From contig JAZBRS010000023.1 in assembly GCA_037176725.1 (NCBI GenBank), positions 29,321,001-29,385,000 on the forward strand: a DNA stretch of 64,000 nucleotides, given 5' to 3'. The translations under genes were made by a program, and so were the position numbers. How positions within the stretch are numbered: position 1 is the stretch's first letter; each line of letters opens with the position of its first letter. Below are positions 1-11,071 of the stretch, piece after piece. A model generated the notes under the pieces. The model was not told the origin of the DNA, made no database searches, and was given only the letters and a program-made list of their open reading frames with translations. This DNA comes from Posidonia oceanica (taxonomy: Eukaryota; Streptophyta; Magnoliopsida; Alismatales; Posidoniaceae).

Positions 1-640
1 TTTCCTCTCTCCAAAATCCGGCCTTGAACACTGTGGGGGTACCCATGCTTTTATAGAAGCAAGGGAGGAACAAAAAAGGACACGAATGCCAAGTCAACAG
101 AGTTTCCTGTTTCAGAAGTGTTATACGTTGGAAAACCAGCGTATAACGTTATAAGTGAGAGAACTCGCGTATAACGACCTCCGAGGCATAACTGCCAGGA
201 TCAGAGAAGATTCTCCAATTAAGGAGTCCTTAAGTGCGATTAAACTCGGCTTTGATGGCTTTGACCGGTCAACAAGTTCTAAAGATGGCAAAAACACAAT
301 TTTTGGATTAGGCCAAATATGGAAAGCTTTGGCTGACTGGGTTGCCACGTTGGACGCTGCAAAGCCAGCGGCCAACGTTAGCCGCTGGAAAACCAGCGAC
401 CAACGTTGTACGCGAACAATCCAGCGGACAACACCCTTAATCAGTTTGCCTTTCAAATTTGGTCAAGACGTGAAGAACACTCAGGTTGCCAATATTTGGG
501 GCTTAAAAGGTATAGCAATTTGAACTTGAAAGGGACATTTAGCTCAAGCGAGATTCAGAAATGGATGGAGGGCCTCTAAGAGTGCTCTAATGCAAGGGAC
601 TATCCTAACATGAAGGGAGTGCCAAAACGGGGTATCTACA
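1..640 (-). mobile_element. 5' part of a Tat-like Ty3/gypsy LTR, nested in another LTR
   Basis: Read on the minus strand, the segment begins at 640 with TGTAGATACCCCGTTTTGGC, which has the TG start and C-run typical of plant gypsy LTR 5' ends. It interrupts the LTR that occupies 641-3397, because the minus-strand reading of 641 onward matches the right-hand LTR up to 56593 and then stops. It contains two palindromic cassettes (about 113-180 and 345-430) like those in the neighbouring LTR. Near the window edge the minus strand carries TATAAAAGCATGGG, a possible U3 TATA element. No coding sequence is supported; open frames at 155-523 and elsewhere are not recognisable. The other end lies outside the window, so element length and target duplication cannot be given. 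Confidence 0.6.
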
Positions 641-729
641 CTCAGCAGCGCTGCTAGTGTTCCGAACTGGGCGAACCTTGGTTCGTGAGAACTCTTAGGT
701 AGTAAGCATCATTGCCCTAATGCAAATGC

Positions 730-955
730 AAGCGATAAAACAAAACTGCAGGGAAAGCTATGCAATGCAAGCGACATGCAAGGGATAAAGCAAAAGCGAG
801 CGCGGAAGATGGTGTGAGTGCAGAAAATGATGCAAAAGCACGGAAACCAATGCAAGCGAACGATATGCAAAAGAGAAAGCAAAAGCGAGTCCGAGGCGAA
901 AACCACGGGAAAGCGTGCAAGGCGAGGGGCAAAACCAAAACGGAGGTCAAGTAGC
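730..955 (-). repeat. Degenerate 30-bp minisatellite in LTR
   Basis: The minus strand reads as a decayed series of TTTTGC-containing units (for example TTTTGCCCCTCGCCTTGCAC) and matches in style and position the clean 30-bp array at 55389-56510 of the plus-strand LTR. It adjoins the conserved GATGCTTACT box in both LTRs, so the two arrays are positionally homologous. Confidence 0.55.
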
Positions 956-1053
956 ATGCATGGGGTAGCAGTATGTATAAGAAGTGATAAAACACGGAAA
1001 ACGGCATATGAAACCAAATCGGTGTTTTAAAATCAGGTTCAGCCAAACTGCAA

Positions 1054-3210
1054 GCGTTGGACGTTGGCAACTCCTACGCCCAACATTGGACGCTGGCATT
1101 GCTGGCGTCCAACACCTGCTGGAGGCAAACAGCATGCAGTTCTTGAGAAATCAATGCTTTCTAAGCTATATGCATGCGATGCAGATGCGGAGATGCAGTG
1201 GAATAGGTGCATGACATGCAGAGCAAACAGGACAGCAAATCAGAAGCAGATTCAGAGCAAGACGCAAGCAAAGATCAGTATTTAAACAAGCAGGGCGTTG
1301 GACGCCCGAGGGCATGGCATCCAACATTAGACGCCAGAGAGACTGGCGTCCAACACAAGCCAAAGGACAGCATAGCAAATCAGCATGCAGATGATGAACA
1401 AAATATGTAAGCATGCATTTAGACTACTGTAAGCAGGCATAGGCTAAACATGCAAGCATAGGATATGAAAAATCCAAGAAAAACAACATCTGCAATGCAT
1501 GCAAGGAAGAAAGTTCAACAAGAGCATTGGACGCGAGCTGAACCAACATCCAACGTTGGACACGAGGAACAACAGCGTACAACGCACTAGGAGGCACAAA
1601 CAAACAAAAACCCTGCATAAAACTTGGATATAAACCATAAAAGTTGAGGAGCAGTTGCTATGAAGGCTAAGCAAGCACAGAAATCATGCAAACATAGGGA
1701 TCAGAGCATCATGCAAGCACTTAAAACCAGAGTAACTGAGCAGCGACGTCAGACACTGGTAACAGCAGCGTCCAACGTAGGACGCTGAAGCCCCCAGCGT
1801 CCAACACAGACAGATAGCAGACCAAGTTGCAGAAAGAATTAAGCTCAGAATAAAGCCATTAAGCATGCATGTAAGCTACTGCAAATAGGTGAACTGGAGG
1901 CATGCAACATGGATTGAACGCATATCACAAAATAAGCATAACTTCAAAGCAATAAAGCAAGTGTAGGCATGCAGGGGCGTTGGACGTTGAAAGCACAGCA
2001 GCCAACGTTGGACGCTTACATTCAAGCGTCCAACACCCAAAAACAGCAGGCTAAACAGGGGCAAGAAACATGAATCCAAACTGGGATCCAAGCCTAGCAT
2101 GGCATCTAGGGACATGAAAAGAACATGCTAGAACAAAACAGCAGCTAAGCATGCATGCTAAAGCATCATAGAAGCAAAATAAAAAGGGAAGGCAAGCAAA
2201 TAGAACTGCAGGTCGTTGGACGCTGCCTCAGGGCAGGTCTAACGTTGGATGCTCCAGATGGTGCGTCCAACAGGCCGAGCAAACCTCCGGCCCAATCGAT
2301 GCTAAGATTGATCCAAAACTGGAACCTAAGGATCAAGGAAGCAAGCGGGGGACGAGACGAACACGCCCATGTGTTCGGAGCTAGAAATGGATGGCCAGAT
2401 CGGGCCACTCACCCCCTCCACCTCGCTGCCGGAGGCCGGGCCAATTCCGGCCAACCAAGGTGGCGTGCATGTGTGCTAGCTATCCTATCATGCTACTACG
2501 TGCATGCACTAGCTAAGGGAAGTGAGAACCTACCTGGTTGCGGCCCAGAAGGCGTGTTTGCGCTTGCGGCCGACGTTGCGGAAGGTGGCGGCGAGGCTAC
2601 TACGGCGAGCTTGCTTGGCATGCTGGGGGCTCGGGGGAAGCGGCTAGATGCTCGGGAGGGGTCGTGGGAGTTTGCTCTTCGCTCGAGTGTCGCTCAATTC
2701 TCATTGGGAGGGTTGTGGTGTGCTGTGTCATGGCGAGAAGGTGGCTGTTCGGCAATGGTTTTGTTGGGTTCATGGGTGGAGGCCGAGGTTGCAGAGGTGT
2801 TGGCAGGTCTTGGCAGAGGCGTGGTAGGCTTGCTGGGTGAGGGGAGGCCACGAGGCATGGCAGGCGAGGGCGTGGGCTGGCAGGAGGTGGTCACCGAAGT
2901 CACTGGTGGCACAGAATCCAGCGGCGGTGGCAGTGAGAGGTGGAGTGAGCGAGAGAGGCACTGGGGAAGAGTAGACGGCTAGTAAGTGGAGTTACTTCGG
3001 TTTGGAAGGTAGTGGATGGCTTGGAGTGGATGAGAGGATGGGTAGTAAGTGTGTGCAGGCGGTGGAGTGGACGGAAGGTGAGCCAAAGGTGGCGGAGCAG
3101 CCGCTGCAACTCCCAGGCCATTGGACGTTGGTGCAAAGCGCGTCCAACGTTGTACGCTAGCACAGAGCGCGTCCAATGTTGGACGCTGCTTGTGCCAGCG
3201 TTGAACACAC
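1054..3210. repeat. Array of palindromic cassettes about 230 bp apart
   Basis: Seven cassettes of about 55-90 bp each carry three arms: a leading GCGTTGGACG, a central near-perfect palindrome of the type CCAACGTTGGACGC, and a closing GCGTCCAACAC. They begin at about 1054, 1294, 1523, 1742, 1977, 2212 and 3119. The first six are 219-240 bp apart, and the last gap of 907 bp is about four periods, suggesting lost or decayed units. Sequence between cassettes also repeats loosely, with recurrent GCATGCAT and TAAGC words. The arms can pair with each other in several ways on one strand. Two diverged cassettes lie in the nested LTR at about 113-180 and 345-430. Function is unknown. Confidence 0.75.
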
Positions 3211-3397
3211 CCAGGAGGCCAAAGGCTGAAATGGGCATGGGCTTGGGCTTAAAAAAGTGTAAAAGGCTTGGGTGATGGTTTTAGGTTTGGTTTTTGGTAG
3301 AAATGGGTCAGTTTTAAAAAGGAGAGCCATCCCAGAGTCCAAGCAAGCCTGCAGGAGAAACTGCCAACTTCTAGGCTGTCAGAATGGGGTGTCTACA

Positions 3398-5751
3398 GGA
3401 GGTGAGTATAGATCTCTTTCTAATAAATTCAACAATTAGGGATTCATCATCGAGTGTCAGCACCATATACCCCACAACAAAATGGGACTACTGAAAGGAA
3501 GAATCGCCACTTAACTGAAATGTCCTTAGCTCTACTTGCTCATAGTGGTGTTCCACTAAAGTATTGGGTTCATGCCTTTTTAACAGTATCCGATATTATC
3601 AATATACTTCCTACACCTATTTTGAAATTCTTATCTCCTTATCAGCAGTTGTTTACCAAAGTCCCTGATTATAAATTTTTAAAGATTTTTGGAAGACCAT
3701 ACAATAACCACAAGCTTCAATTCAAGTCTCTTAAACATGTTTTTCTTGGCTATAGTTGCTCTCATCATGCATACAAGTGCCTAAACTTAGCTACAGGCAA
3801 GATTCTTATTGCTAGATATGTTTTGTTTGATGAATCTCATTTTATGTTTCAAAATCCTACCATAGTTCCATCCTCTGTTCCAATTCATTCCGCAATTCTT
3901 TCAATTCCTTCATTTATTCATCAAAATTCTAATTCACTAGTTCCTACTTCCTTATCTTCATCCTCTAGTCCACCCATGTCTACTTCATCTCCTTCAGTTT
4001 CAGCTTCAATCCCTAATTTTTCTAACAAATATGTTGATAGTAATATATCTAATCATCCATCAACAAATCCTTCTACTAAGAGCACTTTACAAGAGCCAGC
4101 CCCTGGTATGACTGACAGGCAGCATCCAATGGTAACTCGTTCAATGAATAACATATACAAAAAGAAGGTCTTCTCCACTACCTTGCATCCTCTTCCACAG
4201 CTGCTAACTGCCACTCTCATAGAATCTGAAACTACTTGCTATACTCAAGTAGCTAAACATCTTCATTGGAGAGAGGCTATGACTAATGAGTTTAAAGCAC
4301 TATTGCATACTAATACCTAGTGCCAAGGACTCCAACTAAGAACGCCAATGGCAATAAATGGGTTTTCAAAATCGAAAGGAAGGCTGATGGCTCTATTGAT
4401 CGCTATAAAGCCAGGTTAATGGCTAAAGATTTTCATCAAAGAGGAGGCATAGCTTACTTTGAAACATTTAGCCCTGTGATTAAAGCTACAACAATCAGAT
4501 TAGTTTTGAGCATTGCTGTCTCTAAAAACTGGTGTATGCATCAGTTAGACATTCAAAATGCTTTTCTCCATGGCTCTCTTTCTGAAGAAGTTTATATGGT
4601 CCAGCCTCCTAGTCTTATAAATTCTGAATTCCCAAATCATGTTTGCAAACTCTAGAAGTTCTTGTATGCATTAAAGCAATCACCCAAGGCCTAGTATACC
4701 AACTTAAGTCAGTTTCTTATTGATTATGATTTTCATATGTCCAAAACGGATACATCTCTATTCATTTTCAGAAAACAAGGAGTTTGTATATACTTCTTGG
4801 TTTATGTTGATGATATCTTAGTGGTCTCCAATAACTCAACAATTGTGTCTCATTTACTTCAATCTCTTGAGGCAGTATTTCTCGTTAAACATCTTGGCTT
4901 CCCATCTTATTTTTTGGGTGTTGAACTTACAAAAACTACTAATGGCCTCTACTTATCACAACATAAGTATATTGTTGATCTGCTTCATAAAACTAAGATG
5001 GAGGGAGCTAAGACTATTGCCACTCCCATGCTGCCACACTCATCCATCTCTAAGCCTCATTCAGATCCGTTTGAAGACTCTACTCTCTTCAGACAAGTCA
5101 TTGGAAGTCTTTAGTATCTGTCTTTAACTAGGCCTGATATTGCCTTCTCTATTAGTAAGCTTTGTCAAGTCATGCATTCTCCTTCCAATTTGCATTGGGT
5201 TGCTCTTAAGAGAGTGCTACGATATCTGAAAGGAACCCTCAATTATGGGTTATTCTTTGAAAAAACATCCTCCTTCAATCTCACAGCATATTCCGATGCT
5301 GATTGGGCAAGCTGCATAGATGATAGATGATCCACCACAGGCTTCGTAATCTTTTTTGGTGAAAATCCAATCTCGTGGTCTTCCAAGAAGCAATCGACCA
5401 TCGCTCGATCATCCATAGAATCCGAGTTTTGAGCTTTGGCCAACACTATAGTAGAGCTTACTTGGATTCAATGTCTCTGTGGTGAGCTAGGTCTTTTCTT
5501 ATCACAAGCTCATCAAATCTACTGTGATAACATTGGAGCATTGTATCTTACAGCCAATTCGGTGTTCCATTCCAAGATGAAACATGTGGAAATTGATTTC
5601 CACTTTGTTCAAGAAAAGGTTGCCAAGAAAGACCTTCATGTCCATTTCATCCCAACAAGAGCATAGGTTGCGGATTTTCTAACGAAGGCCTTGACAAAAT
5701 GTCCTTTTTTAACCTTCAAAAACAAAATGCAGGTCTCTCTTTTACCTACAA
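3398..5751 (+). pseudogene. Ty1/copia pol remnant (integrase, reverse transcriptase, RNase H)
   Basis: Reading starts inside the integrase core (GGEYRSL, then a TAG and a +1 shift before HHRVSAPYTPQQNG). The glutamate of the integrase triad is seen in NGTTERKNRHL. The 288-codon frame 3454-4320 carries the integrase C-terminal part and a Ser/Pro-rich linker. Reverse transcriptase follows in 4320-4655 (KWVFKIERKADGS, FETFSPV, QLDIQNAFLHG) and 4737-5114 with the catalytic YVDDI. RNase H is seen at about 5270-5700 (AYSDADWA, CDNIGA). TAG or TGA codons break it at about 4318, 4653, 4692, 5112, 5329, 5431 and 5664. Gag, protease and the integrase N-terminus are missing because the gypsy LTR at 3397 cuts the element. 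It cannot encode a working polyprotein. Confidence 0.9.
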
Positions 5752-5763
5752 TTTGAGGGGGGA
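5752..5763 (+). promoter_or_regulatory. Polypurine tract of the copia element
   Basis: The purine run TTTGAGGGGGGA sits directly before the LTR start TGTTAAG at 5764, the usual place for plus-strand priming in an LTR retrotransposon. Confidence 0.8.
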
Positions 5764-6069
5764 TGTTAAGAGTATTTAAGACAGGAGATTAGTTGACGGG
5801 TTTGTTATGGACTGTTGTAAGAGTTTGTTGGGTTGTTACAGAGGTTGTTGGATTGTTGAAAATTCTGTTAGGTTAGTTATTAAATTTCTTGTAATCTTAG
5901 CCACGTGTCACGTTGTAAGTGGCTAAACCATCAATATAAATAATACAGCTCATGTAGCATAGTTGTTGTCTTCCTCTCAAATTTTCTCCTTTGCATACTG
6001 TTCTTCTTCCGCCATTGTTGAAGCAAGCTTCTTTCTTCCTTCACTGTCTCTGGTGTTCAACATTTAACA
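5764..6069 (+). mobile_element. 3' LTR of the copia remnant
   Basis: The 306-bp segment starts TGTTAAGAGT and ends CATTTAACA, so the ends form the short inverted repeat TGTTAA/TTAACA expected of LTRs. It follows the polypurine tract without gap. A TATA-like CAATATAAATAAT lies near 5931-5943. The matching 5' LTR is not in the window. Confidence 0.75.
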
Positions 6070-6854
6070 ACAATTTTTTTTATGTCTTAGATGTAGAACT
6101 ATAATTCGCTAAGAAATATGTGGCTCAAATTTTATCGCAATTCAAATATCGAAATGAATGATCCAAATATCTCAGAAAATTTCAATTTTTAAAAGTGAGA
6201 ACTTTGATGAAGTTAAGTACTACAAGTGTAAAATTTGATGAAATAGAACACGAGGTGCATAAGAAGAAAACGAGTAAGCTTGAATACGATCGAGAAGGGC
6301 TAACAAAATTTGCTCGAGCTTATGAGCTTGGTTCAATAAAAGCTCAGCTTGACTCGGGCTAGAACTTGAACAATGGTGAGTAATTTCTCTTTGTTATAGA
6401 AAATAATTTGGGAAGAAGATGTGTTGGAGAAGAGTTATCAAACCAATAGTCTTCCCAAATGAGCGGTAATCTAAGGTAAATAAAACACCTATACAAAAGA
6501 GACTTTGTCATGTATAACGATGCACTAGCTCTAGCTTCCAATATTATTTCTTATTTTTCCTTCTCCATCATCTAACTTCAGCATTGTAGGATTCCTTGTC
6601 AATTTTCAGCCAGCACAATTCTTATCTCTCTTTCTCCTGTTTTCCTACAGTCTAAACAACGATCACAATTCTTTCTTCTCAGATCTACTGTTGCACTTGG
6701 GGCTCCATATTAGTATCATCAGAAACAACAACTAAAAATCTAGTGGCTTTAAGAAGTAAATAGTACTACTTCATTCTTCTATAACATGGCCAATACATAA
6801 TATTAAAAAAATTCCAACTTAATTATTAATGGAAAAAGAATTGACTTAGAAAGA
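6070..6854. other. Intergenic DNA without recognisable gene
   Basis: AT-rich sequence with no credible reading frame. At about 6280-6360 there is a short stretch rich in the words GAGCTT, AGCTC and CTCGAGC with internal inverted symmetry, which may be a decayed transposon end. Nothing else could be assigned. Confidence 0.6.
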
Positions 6855-7360
6855 TGGTTAGGAAATGATGTCCTTGAACAATGATCAAACGACAATAAAA
6901 ACAAAGAAGTAAAAGCAAAACGACAAATAGAGCAAACATACAAACACAAGAATTTATGAGATTCGACCAAATAGATCTACGTCCTCAAGATATATATATA
7001 TATAGAGAGAGGGAGAGAGAGAAAGAGAAAGAGAGAGAGAGAGAAAGAGAGATTTCATTATGAATCAAGATGAGTACAAGGAACAAGAGATTGATGGAGA
7101 AGAAGATCAAGAGCCTTCATCCTAGAGAGAGACGTCATCGAGAGTCGTCAAGATATGTCTAGGGTTAGAAGATCTACAATATCCTAAAACCCCAATACAA
7201 TGGTATATTTATATGAGGAGTAAAATAGGTCCATTTATAACAAAACTTTCCCGAAGTAGACGTCTGTAATCCCCTGCTTCGATTCTATGAATTAGAGAAT
7301 GTTCGTAAATCTCCAGTGTTGATTCTATATTTGCCAGGCTATTTCAAGGCATATTCAACA
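6855..7360 (-). repeat. 3' LTR of the minus-strand copia element
   Basis: This 506-bp direct repeat matches 10433-11071. Shared blocks include GATCAAACGACAATAAAAAC-type sequence near 6880, a TATATTTATATGAGGAGTAAAA block near 7205, and the terminal AAGGCATATTCAACA at 7346-7360. It carries a (GA)n tract that the other LTR lacks, and lacks tandem units that the other LTR has. Confidence 0.85.
6990..7052. repeat. (TA)n/(GA)n microsatellite
   Basis: A short TA run passes into about 50 bp of GAGA-type purine repeat inside the 3' LTR. The corresponding place in the other LTR (about 10565) has only AGAAAGAGAGAT, so the tract expanded after insertion or was lost there. Confidence 0.9.
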
Positions 7361-7379
7361 AATCTTCACCTTGACTTGA

Positions 7380-10300
7380 AATTCCATCTCCTACATTATA
7401 ACTGTGATCAATCTTTATCTCTCTCTGTCAGACAGGCTATATCACGCACTGCACAAGCCAAACATGTTCACATATAGTCTTTGAACTTGGTCAATGGCAG
7501 AGGCTTTGTCATTATATTGGTTGGATTATCTACTGTACCAATTTTCATCATAAGAATGCCTTCTTGTACAATCACCTTACGTATGGAGTGATATTTGACA
7601 TCAATATGCTTTATCCTCTCGTGGTGCATCTGATCCTTTGTCAAGTGAATAGTACTTTGACTATCACAGTGAACAAGAATCACCTTTTGGCCAGGACTAA
7701 GCTCTGCAAATAAACCTCTCAATCACATTTCCTCTTTAATCCCTTCTGTTGATGCCATGTACTCCGTCTCCGTAGTAGATAGTGCCACTGTATGTTGTAA
7801 TGTGGCCTTCCAACTAACTGCTCATCTGCCAATAGAAAATACATAACCTGTCATAGATCTTCTCTTGTTACGATCACCAGCATAGTTTGTATCAACATAG
7901 TCAGCTAGACCATCTTTACTCCTCCCAAACTCCAAACAGACACCAATAGTAACTCGTAGGTACCTCAAAATCCATTTCATTGCTTACCAATGTCCTTTGC
8001 ATGGATTAGACATGTATCTAGTAACAACACTGATAACTTGGGCAATGTCTAAATGTGTGCAAATCATAGCATACATGATGCTCCCAATAATACTGGAGTA
8101 GGGAACTAATGACATAAACTCATGCTCATCCTCCGTCTCTGGACATAACTCTGTCGAGATCTTGAAATGAAAGCCCAATAGAACCTTCTCATGTTTGACA
8201 TCTAACATACCAAAACGTTCGAACACCTTTAGCAAGTAGCTCTTCTGACTCAAGTACAACTTCCAGGCCCATCAATTTCAATGTATTTCCATGTCAAGAA
8301 TTTTCTTTGCTGCTCTCAAGTCTTTCATCCCAAACTCTCCACCAAATAGAATCTTCAATTTGTTCACCTCAGGTCTATCTCTTGCTACAATCAACATATC
8401 ATCAACATAAAGCAATAGATAAATGAAGGATCCATCATCTAACTTTCTCAAGTAGACACAAACATCATATTTGCTCCTGTTAAATCCTTGTGCAATTATA
8501 AAAGAGTTGAATCTCTTGTACCATTGCCTCGGAGATTGCTTCAACCCATATAAGGATTTCTTCACCAGGCAAACATGATTTTCCTTTCCTTCAACTGCAA
8601 AACCCTCAGGTTGCTGCATATATATCTACTCCTCAAGCTCTCCATGCAAGAAAGCTATTTTTACATCTAATTGCTCCAGCTCCAACTCCAAATCCTTCAC
8701 TACAACTATAGCCAGTAGGATTCGAATGGAAGTATGCTTCACAACAAGTGAGAAAATATCATTATAATCAATATCTTCCACCTAGCTAAAGTCTTTAGCA
8801 ACTAGCCTTGCCTTATACCATACATCTGCAACTCCTGATATGCCTTCATTTCTCTTGTAGACCCATTTGCAACCAATAACTTTCTATCTCTTTGGAGGAG
8901 TCACTAAATCCCATGTTTGGTTTTTGTGAAGAGATTCTATCTCTTCGTTCATGGCAGTCAACCATTCTGCAGACTTTTGTGATGAAACAACTTCTAAAAA
9001 ACTGCTTAGCTCTTCTGCATCACAAGTCTCCTCGGCTATGATAACGCATGTGCAAATGCAGATTCTGTGTATCAGGAGGGTGACTTAATCACTCTTCGTT
9101 AACACCTACTTGCAATACAATCCTCTTCTTCTGCTACAATTTCTTTCTCTTCTTCTTCTAAACGAGGAAAGTGGTCAATATGTGGCTGTACTGAATTATG
9201 GGAATTCAACTTGAGCTCCACTTGCTCATCAGTACCCACATCTATGCTTGTATCAGAAGAACTAACAGTAGAATCTTCTATAGAAGTCAACATAGCAGAC
9301 TCATTAAATATGAAAATTTTCTTAATAGTCAATTTGGGTGACTTAGGATTCAAACATCATAATCTATTTCTCTTCACCCAAGAGGCATAACCAACAAAAA
9401 TACATTTTATAGAGCTAGGTTCCAATTTTCCTTAACTTACATGTGCATAAGTGGGACAACAAAAAATCTTCAAATTTGAATAATCAGGTGGGTGGCCAAA
9501 CCATACCTCTTATGGTGTCTTGCTGTTTATGGCAGATGAAGGAGAATGGTATGCCGTTGTAGCAATTGCTTCTACCTAGAAATCTTTGGACAAATCGACA
9601 TTCAACAACATGCAACGTGCTCTCTCTAATAGGGTTTTGTTCATCCGCTCTACAACTCCGTTCTGTTGTAGTGTATGCCTCACAATATGGTGTCTGACGA
9701 TACCTTCATTCTTGTAGAACTAATTAAATTCTGATGAGCAAAACTCCAAGCCATTATTAGTTCTCAGTCTCTTGATCTTTCTCTTAGTCTACTTCTCAAT
9801 AAGTGTCTTCCACTGCTTGAACACTTCATCCTTGGATTTAATAGTATAAATCCACACTTTCCTGGAATAGTCATCAATGAAGTTTAACATGTATCTCACA
9901 CCACCTTTAGACAGGACTTGAGAATGACCTCATAAGTCAAAATGAATGTAATCTAATGTGTCGTTGGTTTTATGCTTGGCTATATCAAAACTGACACGTT
10001 TTTTCTTACAAAAAATGCAATGCTCATAGAAATCCAATTTACTTGTATTCTGAACATTAATAAGTATTGAGAATGGTCATATCTTCTCGCACATATGTCC
10101 CAATCTTAGATGTCACAGCTTGGTGCGATCTGTCTTTGATGACAAAACGGTGGTAACTGTTGCAACACCTGTAACTGTACTTTCCTACAAGATATAGAGA
10201 TTTCCCGATCTCCTTGCCGACATGACAAAATGACCATCCTTGGTGACTGCCAATACTCCATCTTCCGCAGAGTACTTGCAACCTTTTGCTTCTAGAGTGC

Positions 10301-10414
10301 CAAGGGAGATAAGATTCTTCGTCAAATCTAAAACATCTCGAACCTTAGTTAGTATCACCATCGTAGATCTCGAACTTCACAGTCATCTTCGTGGTTGAAT
10401 TGGAATCCACAATA
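7380..10414 (-). pseudogene. Copia pol remnant (protease end, integrase, RT, RNase H)
   Basis: In minus-strand order: protease tail and GAG-pre-integrase at 10414-10057 (DGHFV-like and CCNSYHRFVIKDRSHQAV), integrase at about 10050-9380, an acidic linker at 9353-9099, and reverse transcriptase at about 9000-7990 with VCLVKKSLYGLKQSPRQWYK and LLYVDDMLIVA at 8619-8278. The RT/RNase H connection (GSIMYAMICTHLDIA) is at 8259-7984, and RNase H (HCDSQSTIHLTKD, IMTKPL) at 7722-7468. Stop codons and frame changes separate these pieces. No gag-like or zinc-knuckle sequence is found between the primer site and the protease tail. Confidence 0.88.
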
Positions 10415-10418
10415 AAAG

Positions 10419-10430
10419 CTTTGATACTAA
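10419..10430 (-). promoter_or_regulatory. Degenerate primer-binding site
   Basis: The minus strand reads TTAGTATCAAAGC just inside the 5' LTR, close to the TGGTATCAGAGC that many plant copia elements pair with initiator tRNA-Met. It differs at a few bases. Confidence 0.55.
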
Positions 10431-10432
10431 TT

Positions 10433-11071
10433 TGTTCGGAAATGATCTCCTCGAACAGTGATCAAATGACGACAGAAACAAAGAAGTAAAATAAAACTGA
10501 CAAATAAAGCAAACACACAAACACAAGGATTTACGAAGTTCAACCAAACAGGTTTACGTTCTCGGGATAGAAAGAGAGATTTCACTATGAATCAAGATGA
10601 ATACATGGAATAAGAGATTGATAAAGAAGAAGATCAAGAACCTTCATCCTAGAGAGAGCCATCACCTAGAGCCCTCAAAATATGTCTAGGGTTAGAAGAT
10701 ATACAATACCCTAAAACCCTAATACAAGGGTATATTTATATGAGGAGTAAAACATATCCATTTATAACAAAACTTTCCTGAAGCAAACATCTGCAAATCT
10801 CCTGCTTTGATTCTGCAAACTAGCGGACGTATGCAAATCTCTTATGTCGATTCTATATGCTAGCAGATGTTCGGAGCAGACATCCACAAATCTCCTACGT
10901 CAATCCTGTGCACTAGCGGACGTCGGTAGTAGACGTCCGCAAATCTCCTGCGTCAATCTTGTGCACTAGCAGACGTCGGTAGTAGACGTCCGCAAATCTC
11001 TAATGTCATTCCAATAATATAGTGGATGTCCATGTGAACGTCTACTAAGCTATTTCAAGGCATATTCAACA
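10433..11071 (-). repeat. 5' LTR of the minus-strand copia element
   Basis: This 639-bp LTR is about 130 bp longer than its partner. The extra length lies mostly at about 10800-11030, where a unit containing AGACGTCCGCAAATCTC and CACTAGCGGACGTCGGTAG is repeated four or more times. The terminal CATATTCAACA at 11061-11071 matches the other LTR exactly. Confidence 0.85.

Larger units (their letters stand above)
641..3397 (-). mobile_element. Tat-like Ty3/gypsy LTR, broken by the element at 1-640
   Basis: On the minus strand the LTR starts at 3397 with TGTAGACACCCCATTCTGAC, almost the same as the plus-strand LTR start at 51141 (TGTTGACACCCCATTTTGAC). Its far end, 780 down to 641, matches 56454-56593 of the plus-strand LTR, including the shared boxes GATGCTTACT, GTTCTCACGA and GTTCGGAACAC. 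It landed inside a copia integrase: coding similarity resumes at 3398. Between the two conserved ends lie the palindromic cassette array and a GC-rich part (2400-2990). The 275-codon open frame at 2155-2982 has no recognisable product and is most likely chance in GC-rich DNA. The match was made by eye, so percentage identity is not given. Confidence 0.7.
6855..11071 (-). mobile_element. Ty1/copia element with two LTRs, minus strand, gag missing
   Basis: Direct repeats at 6855-7360 and 10433-11071 flank copia pol sequence on the minus strand. Both repeats read TGTTGAATATGCC at their minus-strand start. The minus strand next to the 5' LTR (10419-10430) resembles the initiator-methionine tRNA primer site. 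The minus strand just before the 3' LTR reads AAGGTGAAGATT, a typical copia polypurine tract. AAGA adjoins both outer ends, consistent with a slightly blurred target duplication. The interior begins in late protease, so gag and most of protease are deleted. The interior is about 3.1 kb, short for a complete copia element. Confidence 0.85.

Noticed and set aside
2155..2982. 275-codon open frame in the left LTR
   Set aside because: GC-rich LTR sequence with frames open on both strands; the peptide is Gly/Trp/Val-rich with no recognisable domain, and a palindromic cassette lies inside its start.
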